Source of the DNA: Clostridium algifaecis
GTDB taxonomy: Bacteria > Bacillota > Clostridia > Clostridiales > Clostridiaceae
Reading direction: 5' to 3'
Assembly: GCF_017874415.1 (NCBI RefSeq)
Contig: NZ_JAGGLM010000003.1
Coordinates: 62,001-126,000, forward strand
Length of the DNA: 64,000 bases
Shown here: positions 55,072 to 64,000 of the stretch, piece by piece
Numbering within the stretch: the stretch's first letter is position 1
Layout: each line of letters starts with the position of its first letter
Notes under the pieces: model-generated
Databases searched by the model: none
What the model was told of the DNA's origin: nothing
Seen by the model: the letters and a program-made list of their open reading frames with translations, nothing else
Made by a program: the position numbers and the translations under genes

Positions 55072-55884
55072 ATGAAAAAACATAAATTTATTAAAATTTT
55101 CGTGTTAGTTTTAAGTATTATACTTGTATATTCAAGTTACAGAATTTACTCAGCTAAAAATAATTTCAGTGTTATTTACAAATATAATGAAATCAAGATA
55201 CCAATAAATAAAAAAATAATATGGGACAACAACTCAATTAAAAGTGTATCCGTAAAAAATCAAAATGGACAACCAATTAAAGTATATGCTTTTCCAGCTT
55301 TGGATAAAAAAAGTATAATTATAAACCCTCCAATAGAAGGTTTTAATGAAAATAGTTTGTATTCTGTTACAGTTTCAACAGGGATTCATTTAAAAGATTA
55401 CAAAATGGATAAAGACAAAATTGTAAAATTTAAAGTTAAAAATGAAAACCTTCCTGCTCCTAAAAAAGTAAAAAGGCAGCCAAAATATGGTGACATAATA
55501 GGAATATCCGATGAATACATGGGTTATAAATATGATCACTACGGTATATATGTCGGAAATAACAGAGTAATACATTATTGCAGCAGCAACTGGAAGGTAT
55601 CGAACACACAAATACAGGAGACAAGTATCTATCCTTATTTCAATAAAAACAAATTTTTTGTTTTAGATCTTGGAAATGCAGCTAAATTCAGTTCATATAA
55701 AACTGTAAAAATGGCAAGATCAAGACTTGGAGAAAAAAATTATAACCTTCTTCAAAACAATTGTGAACATTTTGCCGTGTGGTGCAAAACCGGAAATTCA
55801 AAATCTTATCAGCTTGACAATCTAACCAGCAGTGAAATAGCTCAAATCAGGCTATTTATGTCAATGGGCATAAATCTTCAGTAA
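55072..55884 (+). CDS. Exported LRAT-domain (permuted NlpC/P60) protein
   Basis: 270 residues. N-terminal signal or anchor helix (about 8-25), a linker with a beta-rich Ig-like segment (about 30-130), and a C-terminal LRAT domain (about 137-255): YGDIIGI, then DHYGIYVG with the catalytic histidine, and NNCEHFAVWC with the nucleophilic cysteine. LRAT proteins are thiol acyltransferases or peptidases. In bacteria they are linked to lipid or peptidoglycan modification. Single gene with a strong terminator. Confidence 0.8.
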   Translation: MKKHKFIKIFVLVLSIILVYSSYRIYSAKNNFSVIYKYNEIKIPINKKIIWDNNSIKSVSVKNQNGQPIKVYAFPALDKKSIIINPPIEGFNENSLYSVTVSTGIHLKDYKMDKDKIVKFKVKNENLPAPKKVKRQPKYGDIIGISDEYMGYKYDHYGIYVGNNRVIHYCSSNWKVSNTQIQETSIYPYFNKNKFFVLDLGNAAKFSSYKTVKMARSRLGEKNYNLLQNNCEHFAVWCKTGNSKSYQLDNLTSSEIAQIRLFMSMGINLQ

Positions 55885-55892
55885 ACCTAAAT

Positions 55893-55926
55893 AAGCAGGC
55901 AATTTCTATTTCGAAATTGCCTGCTT
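55893..55926 (+). terminator. Terminator after the LRAT-domain gene
   Basis: 14-bp perfect stem AAGCAGGCAATTTC / GAAATTGCCTGCTT with TTTAT tail. Confidence 0.88.
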
Positions 55927-55949
55927 TTATCAATCCATTTTAATTGTCA

Positions 55950-56429
55950 TCAATACATGCCCTTGCTTGACATATAATTGTATATGGATTCTCCATGCTG
56001 CTGTTCTTCCTTCTGTATGTGATTTAACACATCTCTGGCATTTGAATCCCTAAACTCAAATATTGTAGTATCATAAGCTCCAGATATATATTTTTCTGTC
56101 ATAAGCATATCTTTGCATAATTCTGAATCACAAACATTGCTCATGCCGGATTGTGCATTTGTACTATTTGCAGCTGGAGCTGCTGCAGCATTACTGCTCA
56201 TGCTTCCTGCAGAACCACCTGCATTCATCTGTGGTACCTGGCCGCTTAAAATAGAATTAATGCTGTTCAAGTGCTGCTGTTCAGAATTAGCATTTTTATC
56301 AAAAAGCTGTTTTAATTGTGGATCTTTTGCCTGATTTGAATAATTAGTGTATTTTTCCACACACATCTGTTCATGAGTTTTTTGATCCTCAAGTAACATT
56401 TTTTCTTTATTGCTTAAAGTAATTGACAT
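55950..56429 (-). CDS. CotF-like spore coat protein
   Basis: 159 residues with a ferritin-like helical pattern: LEDQKTHEQMCVEKYTNYSNQA (about 13-34), LNSINSILSGQ, an Ala/Ser/Gly-rich loop (about 70-92) and two further helices ending NYMSSKGMY. It matches Coat F (DUF3231-like) proteins of spores. GGAGG lies before the ATG. It is divergent from the cotJ operon, which also encodes spore coat proteins. Confidence 0.85.
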   Translation of the reverse strand: MSITLSNKEKMLLEDQKTHEQMCVEKYTNYSNQAKDPQLKQLFDKNANSEQQHLNSINSILSGQVPQMNAGGSAGSMSSNAAAAPAANSTNAQSGMSNVCDSELCKDMLMTEKYISGAYDTTIFEFRDSNARDVLNHIQKEEQQHGESIYNYMSSKGMY

Positions 56430-56794
56430 AAAAACACCTCCAGAAACTATTATTTGCAGATGAATATTTATTTATTCTCATTTTAAAAATTTTAAAAATA
56501 AAAAATGCCCCAAACATTGTTTTGAAGCATCCTAACCATATGAATCATATAATATATAAGATATATAAGAAAGATTCATGTAAACTCCCGAATCTATAGA
56601 AATATATAATTGGAGGGTATACAAATTATATAATACCACCTGGAGTTTACATAAATTTAACTACAATAATATCTACTTAAATAATACATTATATATTATA
56701 CCATTAAATTTCAACTTATTAAACCCCTATTTTTGGGTTACAGTCACATATCAAAGCTTTATGAATATATTGACATTGTAAGTAACTTTAAGAG
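56430..56794. other. Intergenic region with a large dyad
   Basis: 365 bp without a gene. It contains a perfect 11-bp inverted repeat, ATGTAAACTCC at 56578-56588 and GGAGTTTACAT at 56642-56652, enclosing a second dyad (GGTAT ... ATACC). A short AACCC...GGGTT hairpin lies near 56724. The promoters of the divergent cot genes must be in this stretch. Confidence 0.6.
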
Positions 56795-56803
56795 GTGAAA
56801 ATA

Positions 56804-57001
56804 TTGTATACAAAATTTGTCCCCTATGTAAATCCAGGTTATATGCCTTCTCCAGCTATGCTTCCAAGAATGAATCTACAGTTAGCAAGAGCATATATTC
56901 TTCCTCAGCCCTTTGTAGGACTTTTGCCTTTGGACAAAGCTTTAAAAAGCGGAACTATATTTCCAAATCTGGTTAAACCATATATGAAAAACAGGAATTA
57001 A
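56804..57001 (+). CDS. cotJA: Spore coat-associated protein CotJA
   Basis: 65 residues, proline-rich, with NPGYMPSPAMLPRMNLQLARAYILPQPF and GLLPLDKALKSGTIFPNL, the CotJA signature. I prefer TTG 56804, seven bases after AGAGGTG; GTG 56795 lies inside that site. First gene of cotJABC. Confidence 0.88.
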   Translation: MYTKFVPYVNPGYMPSPAMLPRMNLQLARAYILPQPFVGLLPLDKALKSGTIFPNLVKPYMKNRN

Positions 57002-57025
57002 AATTGTTGAGGAGGAAATTACACT

Positions 57026-57280
57026 ATGAAAAACAAGAAAAAATTATTAGATGATATAAGAAAACTGAAATTTGCTACTGTAGATTTAAATCTATATTTA
57101 GACAATTTTCCTGATAATCAAAAAGCTTTATGTGCTTATAATGATTATACAAATCAATTAATATTATTAAAAAAAGAATATGAAAAGAGATATGGCATAC
57201 TAACTAATTTTGGCACCAGTGCAAGTGATTATCCATGGAGTTTTATAAATGAACCTTGGCCATGGGAATCTGGAGAATAG
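57026..57280 (+). CDS. cotJB: Spore coat protein CotJB
   Basis: 84 residues: LLDDIRKLKFATVDLNLYLDNFPDN at the N terminus, a central helix and WSFINEPWPWESGE at the C terminus, the CotJB pattern. GAGGAGG precedes the ATG; 24 bp after cotJA. Confidence 0.92.
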   Translation: MKNKKKLLDDIRKLKFATVDLNLYLDNFPDNQKALCAYNDYTNQLILLKKEYEKRYGILTNFGTSASDYPWSFINEPWPWESGE

Positions 57281-57295
57281 GAGGATATATATTTT

Positions 57296-57925
57296 ATGTG
57301 GAACTACGAAAAACAGTTAGAATACCCCGTTAATTTAAGAAAAAAAGATATAAAAATGGCAAAATATCTCGTAACACAGTTCGGTGGGCCTGATGGTGAA
57401 CTAAGTGCCGCCATGAGATATTTAACCCAGCGTTATACCATGCCTACCGGCAAGACCAAAGGCTTGCTTACAGATATAGGGACAGAAGAACTTGCACATG
57501 TAGAGATAATATGTGCTATGGTTTATCAATTATTAAAAGACGCTTCTCCAAAAGAACTAGAAGCTGCAGGCTTGGGCGGACAATATGCCCAGCATGGTCA
57601 TTCACCTTTCCTGCAAGATGCAAATGGAGTACCCTGGTCTGCAACTTATATAGGAGTCACCGGAGACCATATAACAGATTTATATGAAGACCTGGCTGCA
57701 GAAGAAAAAGCTAGGGCAACTTACGAACATTTAATTAATCTTACAGATGATCCAGACATTATGGATGTACTGAGATTTTTACGTCAGAGAGAGGTTGTAC
57801 ATTTTCAACGTTTCGGAGAAGCACTTAACGGATTACAAAATGGTGAAGGCATGAAAAAAATATACCATATGCCAGGCTGTACTGACAATTTGCCAATGGA
57901 CGATTGTAGAAAACCAATGCAATAA
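57296..57925 (+). CDS. cotJC: CotJC, manganese catalase-like spore coat protein
   Basis: 209 residues of the dimanganese catalase family. Carboxylate/histidine metal-site residues are seen in GTEELAHVEII (about 62-72), LAAEEKARATYEHL (about 137-150) and REVVHFQRFGEAL (about 171-183). Last gene of the operon; the strong terminator at 57943 follows. Confidence 0.94.
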   Translation: MWNYEKQLEYPVNLRKKDIKMAKYLVTQFGGPDGELSAAMRYLTQRYTMPTGKTKGLLTDIGTEELAHVEIICAMVYQLLKDASPKELEAAGLGGQYAQHGHSPFLQDANGVPWSATYIGVTGDHITDLYEDLAAEEKARATYEHLINLTDDPDIMDVLRFLRQREVVHFQRFGEALNGLQNGEGMKKIYHMPGCTDNLPMDDCRKPMQ

Positions 57926-57942
57926 AGCATTCAATAACACAG

Positions 57943-57981
57943 AAAAGATATTTTAGGTGACAGTCACCTAAAATATCTTTT
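57943..57981. terminator. Bidirectional terminator between cotJC and surE
   Basis: 18-bp stem AAAAGATATTTTAGGTGA / TCACCTAAAATATCTTTT with T runs on both strands; it includes the end of surE. Confidence 0.9.
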
Positions 57982-58720
57982 TTACTTCATTTAATATTTG
58001 ATAATTTGTTAAATCGTAGTGGAGAGGTGTCAAAGTCACGTATCCCCTCTTTATATAATATAAATCTGTCTCTTCCACATCATATCCTGTTAATTTACCC
58101 TGCTGATAATATCTAATCTTGTTATCGTCATCATGTTTTTCCATATAGGTATCATCATACATTTTAAAACCGGTTTTACATACTTTAATTCCTTTAAGTT
58201 CTTCTCTTTTCAAGTTTGGCACATTAAGGTTCAGTACCACATCATCTTTTAAATATTTGTCTCTGGCAGTATTTAAAATTTTTTCTGCAAAATCTGCCGG
58301 TATATTATAATCACATTCCTCATCTACTACACCAAGAGATACTGCAATAGATGGAATTTTACAGATTGCCGCTTCAATAGCTGCAGATACCGTACCTGAA
58401 TAAACTACATCAATACCAACATTATATCCCTGATTTATTCCTGACATTACCAAATCGACTTTTCCACCTACCAATCTATCCACCGCTAGTCTCACACAAT
58501 CCGCCGGTGTACCTCCTATGCTGTATGCTCTTGACTTTATTCCATCAATTTTTTCTTCTTTTACAAAAATACCTGTTCTCACTGTTATTGAATGACTGCT
58601 GGCACTCCTCTGTTCACTAGGTGCGGCAATTATAACCTCGTTATCTTTTTCAAGGTGTCTTGCCAGTACCTGAATTCCTTCAGCATTTATTCCATCGTCA
58701 TTAGTCAATAATATTCTCAT
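57968..58720 (-). CDS. surE: SurE 5'/3'-nucleotidase
   Basis: Metal-dependent nucleoside monophosphatase. 250 residues with LLTNDDGINAEGI at the N terminus (metal-binding DD), AAPSEQRSASSHSIT (about 34-48), MSGINQGYNVGIDVVYSGTVSAA (about 91-113) and the C-terminal TPLHYDLTNY. It lies 35 bp after the MgtC-family gene and is likely on its transcript. Confidence 0.95.
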   Translation of the reverse strand: MRILLTNDDGINAEGIQVLARHLEKDNEVIIAAPSEQRSASSHSITVRTGIFVKEEKIDGIKSRAYSIGGTPADCVRLAVDRLVGGKVDLVMSGINQGYNVGIDVVYSGTVSAAIEAAICKIPSIAVSLGVVDEECDYNIPADFAEKILNTARDKYLKDDVVLNLNVPNLKREELKGIKVCKTGFKMYDDTYMEKHDDDNKIRYYQQGKLTGYDVEETDLYYIKRGYVTLTPLHYDLTNYQILNEVKKIF

Positions 58721-58755
58721 ATCTTACCTCCATTTTAATTAAATTCTACAAGCTT

Positions 58756-59412
58756 TTATTCTATATCTACAGTTTTTACATATTCTATTTTTAGAAGACT
58801 TGTCATAATTTTATTTATTTCGTCTTGATTTCTAGTATAAATTCTGAATACAAGTTTTGCTTCTGAAGCATTAAATTTAAGATGTCTGTTAACCTGAATA
58901 TTGGACACTTTAACCTTGGAAGCCTTAAGTACGTCCAGTGCAGGATTGATTCCTTCTATTTCCAAGCTTATTTTCCCGGTTGAATATAAGGTGGCCTTTT
59001 CCATTTTATTGAATATCTCAAGCCCTATAAGTATAAGTATTGTTGCACTTACACCTGGTATATACATGCCTGCTCCAATTGCTATACCAATACCTGCAGT
59101 AGCCCACAATCCAGCTGCCGTGGTAAGTCCCTTTACAGACTGATGTTCCACAATTATAGTACCTGCTCCAAGAAAACCAATTCCACTTACCACCTGGGCA
59201 GCGACTCTGCTTGGATCAAGTGAAACGGACTGGCTTCCAACTAAATCCTCGAAGCCATATTTAGATACCAGCATAATTAGCGCACTGCCTAATGCCACAA
59301 CGAAGTGAGTTCTAAGTCCCGCCTCCTTAAAATGGCTCCTTCTTTCAAAACCGATAAGAGCTCCAAGTACTCCAGAAAGTATCAGCCTTAATATCATCTC
59401 CCATTGACTCAT
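58756..59412 (-). CDS. MgtC/SapB-family membrane protein
   Basis: 218 residues. Four to five N-terminal membrane helices with GALIGFERRSHFKEAGLRTHFVVALGSALIML (about 18-49), QVVSGIGFLGAGTII and GLTTAAGLWATAGIGIAIG, then a C-terminal ACT-like domain (about 145-218). The family is tied to magnesium stress and virulence in some bacteria. Function here is unknown. Confidence 0.9.
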   Translation of the reverse strand: MSQWEMILRLILSGVLGALIGFERRSHFKEAGLRTHFVVALGSALIMLVSKYGFEDLVGSQSVSLDPSRVAAQVVSGIGFLGAGTIIVEHQSVKGLTTAAGLWATAGIGIAIGAGMYIPGVSATILILIGLEIFNKMEKATLYSTGKISLEIEGINPALDVLKASKVKVSNIQVNRHLKFNASEAKLVFRIYTRNQDEINKIMTSLLKIEYVKTVDIE

Positions 59413-59457
59413 AATAATCTCCCCTTTTAGTAATTTCCATTTATTTACTGGTGCCTG

Positions 59458-62400
59458 TCACCTCTTCTTAGTCACCTCTTCTATTTCTTTCCATATATCA
59501 TCTGCACTTTTCTTTTTAAGTAAGTTGTAACCATTGCCATTAACTGAAGTATCAAATTCACATATAGATGAATAAATGCAAAAATCACAGCCTTTTTTAT
59601 TTTCTTGTTTATATGGAGAAATATCTATATTTCCCTCAAGTATTTTTTCACAAAGTTCAGCCATAGTAACCCTGACATATTTTCTAAGCATATTAAACTG
59701 CTCCATTGTAGCAACTGAAGAATTTTTCGATAGCTCTCCATCCTTTTTTACAGCCGCAGGTATTATGTCGGAGGAGCCTTCAATCTCACTGTCCATATCT
59801 CTTATTATATCAACATTGTTTAAAAGCAGTCCATTCATTTTTAGGCTCTTGTTTATCCTCTTCTCTATTTCATCGTAAGTTATATTTTCTTTTCCATCTA
59901 TTATGGGATCGTCCAATTTAAAGTACAGAATTCCACCAGGAATAGCCTGTTTATTCATCCTTTTTTCAAGTTCCTGAAGTATTACATCCAGATAAACCAG
60001 AAGTTGTATTTGAATTCCATAATATACGTCGGATATGTCAAATTGCTTTACACCTGATTTATAATCTATTACTCTCAAATAAGTAGACTCGTCTTTCTGC
60101 ATTATATCTATCCTGTCTACCCTTCCAGATAGGCTGATTTCCTCGCCTGAATGAAGTTTTACTGAAATTGGTGGAAAATCTCCGGATTTTCCAAAGGAAA
60201 GTTCATATCCTGCCGGATCAAACTCGCTTCTTTTCATATGTTCTGTTATAAGCCATACTGCCCTTGTTAAAACTCTATTCACCCTGGACGCAATATGCAG
60301 ATATCTCTTCGAACTGTTCAATACAGAATTAGGCCTATCCTGTAAAGTGTTTTTAATTATATCAGATACATTTTTCCTGCACCAATCCCTGTCGATATCC
60401 CTCCACGTAAGATTGCTCTCTCTTAATTTTGTTGAAAATACTTCGAGTATGCTATGCATGAAGCTTCCAAGATCAGGTGCTGTTAAATTATAAATTTTTC
60501 TCTCCCTCGCCCTTAGCCCATATTGCACAAAATATGCAAAAGGGCACTGAACAAACTTTTCAAGCTTTGATACACTCATATTCATATGCTTTCCGTAGAG
60601 ATTTCTAACCTTGGTTGTATCTAAAATTTCTGTTTCATTTGTATAATAAAATCCTTTTAATACTGTATTCAACCTCTTGTTCCAGTCTTCATTTTTTCTG
60701 TACCATCCATACACATCCATCCACAGAGGATTTATATCATTTTCATTTGAATTATAATTCATGTTTTCGATAAGCTTGTTAAAGGTAGCACCAGGCACAC
60801 TTACCTGCTCCATTTCCTCATTTTTTGAAATCAGTGACCTGTCAATTACATCACTTTCTTCTATAACTTTCGGAAAAAGCTTCTTTATCCTGGATATTAT
60901 TATAGAAGGCCTTTTAGTCTTGCCATCATCATCTGCCATTTTATAGCTAAGCCTCAAGTAGCTGTTCATTATAGTAAGCGTGGTATATGTAAGAAATTGC
61001 TCCTCAAAAGCCCTTACCCTGCTATTTTCTGCAAGCTCCACGCCTCTTTCCTTAAGCTCATCCCTGTCTCCATCTGTAAGTATTCCCTGAGACAATATAG
61101 CTGCCGGAAAAATTCCATCATTAACACCTATTATATAAAGTGCTTTAACATTATGGCTCTTAAGCCTTGTAACTTTTCCCACCAGAACCTGGTCAAGCGA
61201 CGGTGGTATCACTCCTATTTCATATTCCCTGAAGCCTGAAGTCAAAACCTGACTGAAGGTATTCAAGCCAAATGTATCATCGCCTATAGTATCCACTATT
61301 TGATCCAGAATATCTATAATAATGTCCCATATCCTGCTGTATTCATTTGCCCTGTCCAGTCTGGACTCATCTTTAAATTTTTGGATGATCTCTTCAACCT
61401 TTTCAGGCAATTTAATTTCACATAAAAAGTCGTAAAGCCCCCTGCACTTATCCTTTCCATTTTTCTTTCCTTTTATAGCCTTTGATAATTTTAAAATAGG
61501 CTCCCTTACCCTGTCTCTTATGGAATTTATTCTATCTATGAGCTCATTTTCAAAAGCTTCATCCCTATTTTCATTTATGCTGTAACTTGTTTTAAACTTC
61601 CAGGGTTCACCGGTCAGCCACTTTGAACCTTTTATTCCATTTTCAAGCACGTAGTTTTCAAGTATGTCTATATCTTCATTTTCGAAATCCAGAAGACCTG
61701 TTTTCAAATATCTGAATACAGCTTCGTAAGACCAGTTTTTAACAAGTATTTCTACAGCCGATATTATTAAAACTACAATAGGATTGTTATAAATTTCTCT
61801 TTTTTTGTCCATGAAATATGGTATATTGTACTCTCCAAACACTGCCTTCACCACATTTTCATATTCATCAAGAGATCCACTCACAACTGCAATATCCCTA
61901 AATCTAAAACCCTTGTCCCTGCATATTCTTATTATATCTGCCGCCGTATTTTCTACTTCTGTATACTTGTTAAGCGCCTTGAAAATTTTTATATTCTCAG
62001 TTCTATCTTTGTATACTTTATAAGGATATGAAGATAAATAGTGTTCCATGTGTGAAAAATCTTTTTTGTTTCTAAATTTATAACATGGACTGCTGTTTAA
62101 AACAATTGGTTTTTCATAGGATATGTTGCTGCGTGAAGCTATCTCCAAAAGCTTTTGCTCGGTAATTTTAGTTTGATAAAAAAGATCTGTAAGATCCATA
62201 CACAGTGTAAAATTAATTTTATATGCTTTATTCATAATCTTTTCCAGAATTCTATATTCCTGTGGAGTAAAACTTGAAAATTCGTCCACCCACACCTCTG
62301 CATTATCAAACATTTTGGATTTATCCAATTTTTCAGCCAGCACACTTAGTGTATCTTCTTCATCCATATAAGTTTCTGCAAGCCTGTTTTGAAATTCCGA

Positions 62401-62886
62401 AAAAATTATTATTATGTCCTGAAGTTTATTTTTCAAGCTTGTGTTTTCTATTCTGTCCATGCTATCTTTTAAAATGTCTATGGTTATGTCATATTTTTTA
62501 AACTCTCTTATAGTATCACTTATATTTGAAAGGATTCCCTGTTTACCCGAAATTTTTTTGAATACCTTGAGTTTATCTTTATTTTCTTCTATTATCTTAT
62601 AAAGAAGAATGCTCTTTCCTGAATCATTAATATACTTATTTGTTGCTCCACCTACTTCATCTGAAACCTTATCCGCCATCCTTTTAAAACTTAAAACACT
62701 TGCCTTTAAAAGCCCCCTGTCACCTACTGTATCAAGCAAATTTTTTTCAGATTGAAATGAAAATTGCTCAGGTACAAGCATTATCAAAGGCCTGTTTGTA
62801 TCATTTCGGATTATATTTTTTATACTTTTCAGACAATAATGGGTTTTTCCGCTTCCCGCTCTGCCGTATATAAATTTTATGCTCAA
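59458..62886 (-). CDS. addB: AddB, subunit B of helicase-exonuclease
   Basis: 1142 residues. N-terminal P-loop GRAGSGKT (residues 8-15). The C-terminal nuclease domain has DYKSGVKQFDIS (about 948-959). Its 4Fe-4S cysteines lie in FVQCPFAYFVQYG (about 795-807) and CDFCIYSSIC (about 1107-1116). AddAB processes double-strand DNA ends for recombination. Start TTG 62886 has AAGGTGG eight bases upstream. The usual partner addA is not immediately downstream; an MgtC-family gene lies there instead. Confidence 0.93.
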   Translation of the reverse strand: MSIKFIYGRAGSGKTHYCLKSIKNIIRNDTNRPLIMLVPEQFSFQSEKNLLDTVGDRGLLKASVLSFKRMADKVSDEVGGATNKYINDSGKSILLYKIIEENKDKLKVFKKISGKQGILSNISDTIREFKKYDITIDILKDSMDRIENTSLKNKLQDIIIIFSEFQNRLAETYMDEEDTLSVLAEKLDKSKMFDNAEVWVDEFSSFTPQEYRILEKIMNKAYKINFTLCMDLTDLFYQTKITEQKLLEIASRSNISYEKPIVLNSSPCYKFRNKKDFSHMEHYLSSYPYKVYKDRTENIKIFKALNKYTEVENTAADIIRICRDKGFRFRDIAVVSGSLDEYENVVKAVFGEYNIPYFMDKKREIYNNPIVVLIISAVEILVKNWSYEAVFRYLKTGLLDFENEDIDILENYVLENGIKGSKWLTGEPWKFKTSYSINENRDEAFENELIDRINSIRDRVREPILKLSKAIKGKKNGKDKCRGLYDFLCEIKLPEKVEEIIQKFKDESRLDRANEYSRIWDIIIDILDQIVDTIGDDTFGLNTFSQVLTSGFREYEIGVIPPSLDQVLVGKVTRLKSHNVKALYIIGVNDGIFPAAILSQGILTDGDRDELKERGVELAENSRVRAFEEQFLTYTTLTIMNSYLRLSYKMADDDGKTKRPSIIISRIKKLFPKVIEESDVIDRSLISKNEEMEQVSVPGATFNKLIENMNYNSNENDINPLWMDVYGWYRKNEDWNKRLNTVLKGFYYTNETEILDTTKVRNLYGKHMNMSVSKLEKFVQCPFAYFVQYGLRARERKIYNLTAPDLGSFMHSILEVFSTKLRESNLTWRDIDRDWCRKNVSDIIKNTLQDRPNSVLNSSKRYLHIASRVNRVLTRAVWLITEHMKRSEFDPAGYELSFGKSGDFPPISVKLHSGEEISLSGRVDRIDIMQKDESTYLRVIDYKSGVKQFDISDVYYGIQIQLLVYLDVILQELEKRMNKQAIPGGILYFKLDDPIIDGKENITYDEIEKRINKSLKMNGLLLNNVDIIRDMDSEIEGSSDIIPAAVKKDGELSKNSSVATMEQFNMLRKYVRVTMAELCEKILEGNIDISPYKQENKKGCDFCIYSSICEFDTSVNGNGYNLLKKKSADDIWKEIEEVTKKR

Positions 62887-62943
62887 TTAAACACCACCTT
62901 TTCAGTTGAAAATTTACAATTTATTATGTATATAATATTAATT

Positions 62944-62968
62944 AAAGCCCTGCATTTATGCAAGGCTT
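62944..62968 (-). terminator. Terminator after the 2-hydroxyacid dehydrogenase
   Basis: AAAGCC(C)TGCA / TGCA(A)GGCTTT hairpin with T-rich flank. Confidence 0.75.
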
Positions 62969-62982
62969 TTTGTTCAATATAT

Positions 62983-63939
62983 TCAAAATTTTACTAGATT
63001 TTGTGGTTCTCCATCCAGCCATTTTATTATGTTATCAAAGGTTATATGTGCCCTTCTAACCATTGCTTCTTTAGTAGCAAATCCTACATGTGGGGTAACT
63101 ACTGTGTTTTTAGTCTTCAAAAGTGGATAGTTAGTATCAAGCGGTGGTTCACCATCAAATACATCTATACCTGCTCCACCTATTTTTCCTTCATTTAGTG
63201 CTTCAGCTAATGCATTGTTGTCAATAATAGGTCCCCTTGCTGCATTTATAAGCAGTGCTGAAGGTTTCATAAGTGATATTTTTTCCTTGCTTATCAAGCC
63301 TTTAGTATATTTATTGTTTGGCAGATGTATTGATACCACATCGCTCTTTGAAAGCAATTCATCCAGACTGACATATTCAACACCTATTTTTTTGAGGTCT
63401 TCTTTTTCACTTCTATTATATGCAATTACATTGCAGCCAAAAGCTTTTGCTATTTTGCAAACCTGACTGCCTATAGTACCAGTGCCGATAACGCCAAAAG
63501 TTTTACCACTTAAATCATTTTGACTGTATCCATCCTTTGTTTTACCTTCTCTTGTCACTTTGTCAAGAGAAACTATATTTCTAAGAAGTGAAAAAATGAA
63601 GCCAAATGTTAATTCTGTAACGGATTCTGTACTGTAACCCGCTGCATTTGAAACAGTTATATTTTTTCCCCTGCATGCCGAAAGCTCAACATGATCTACA
63701 CCCGTAAAAGCTATAGACATCATTTTAAGTTTTTCATCTGAAGATATTACTTCTGCCTTAAGCGGCATATTTGCAAGTACAATAACCTCTGAATCCTTTA
63801 CCCTTTTTTTCAAGCTTTCAGTATCTGTAACTTTATCATTGTATATTACAATTTCATGACCTCTATCTGTAATAGGTTTTGCAATATCTCTAAGTTCATC
63901 TTCAGAAAGTCCAAGTGGTTCTATAACAGAAATTTTCAT
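62983..63939 (-). CDS. D-isomer-specific 2-hydroxyacid dehydrogenase
   Basis: 318 residues of the NAD-dependent D-2-hydroxyacid dehydrogenase fold (phosphoglycerate dehydrogenase/hydroxypyruvate reductase group). GVIGTGTIGSQVCKIAKAFG (about 140-159) is the nucleotide loop, and LINAARGPIIDNNAL (about 222-236) carries the catalytic arginine. The catalytic Glu is in FDGEPPLD (about 257) and the histidine in VTPHVGFAT (about 278). ATG 63939 has GGAGG seven bases upstream. The acid it works on is not known. Confidence 0.88.
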   Translation of the reverse strand: MKISVIEPLGLSEDELRDIAKPITDRGHEIVIYNDKVTDTESLKKRVKDSEVIVLANMPLKAEVISSDEKLKMMSIAFTGVDHVELSACRGKNITVSNAAGYSTESVTELTFGFIFSLLRNIVSLDKVTREGKTKDGYSQNDLSGKTFGVIGTGTIGSQVCKIAKAFGCNVIAYNRSEKEDLKKIGVEYVSLDELLSKSDVVSIHLPNNKYTKGLISKEKISLMKPSALLINAARGPIIDNNALAEALNEGKIGGAGIDVFDGEPPLDTNYPLLKTKNTVVTPHVGFATKEAMVRRAHITFDNIIKWLDGEPQNLVKF

Positions 63940-64000
63940 ACATAAACCTCCCCATTTGAGTTTGTATATCATTATCTTTACAAGTTTATAATATTACATA

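Overview
The window is A+T-rich, uses strong AGGAGG-type ribosome binding sites and carries spore genes (cotJABC, a CotF-like coat protein, GerW/YtfJ). It also has CWB2-type surface proteins and a 4-hydroxybutyrate dehydrogenase that resembles the Clostridium kluyveri enzyme as I remember it. This points to a spore-forming Clostridium sensu stricto, plausibly near the C. kluyveri/C. ljungdahlii group. The species cannot be fixed from the sequence alone. I saw no rRNA, tRNA or CRISPR array.

Region 1-13 kb: the end of a galactitol-type PTS operon (EIIC cut by the window edge, EIIB) behind a sigma-54 promoter. Then come 4-hydroxybutyrate dehydrogenase, a HAD phosphatase, a K+ channel, an M20 amidohydrolase, a PLL-type beta-propeller lectin and a secreted glycoside-hydrolase-like protein. 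An ISLre2-type IS, its transposase broken by one stop codon, has inserted into the loop of that last gene's terminator with a 9-bp target duplication. A TPP riboswitch with thiW, a zinc-ribbon GTPase operon and a prepilin peptidase follow.

Region 13-28 kb: a partner-switching operon (PAS/PP2C phosphatase, HATPase kinase, chemoreceptor, STAS antagonist). Next is an aminotransferase whose ribosome binding site lies in an inverted repeat that spans its own promoter. Two identical 145-bp repeats flank an Rpn-type nuclease and a toxin-antitoxin remnant. Then come the dTDP-rhamnose operon (rfbBADC), a DUF4160/DUF2442 pair, a probable type I toxin-antitoxin locus with convergent RNAs, a small secreted repeat protein and a TcaA-like zinc-ribbon membrane protein.

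Region 28-50 kb (mostly minus strand): a surface-polysaccharide cluster (undecaprenyl-phosphate sugar transferase, manC, wzy, five glycosyltransferases, wzx, two acyltransferases, a decayed LTA-synthase-like gene and a duplicated manC tail). It lies directly downstream of three CWB2 surface-protein genes, the first with a tandemly duplicated promoter, and two adjacent sigma-factor-like genes. In C. difficile CWB2 domains bind a cell-wall polymer made by a linked cluster, so this locus may be a comparable coat-and-anchor cassette.

Region 50-64 kb: DUF1659/DUF2922 pair, butanol-type alcohol dehydrogenase, YhgE/Pip membrane protein, ytfI-gerW, an LRAT-domain protein, CotF-like protein, cotJABC, surE, an MgtC-family protein, addB without an adjacent addA, and a D-2-hydroxyacid dehydrogenase.
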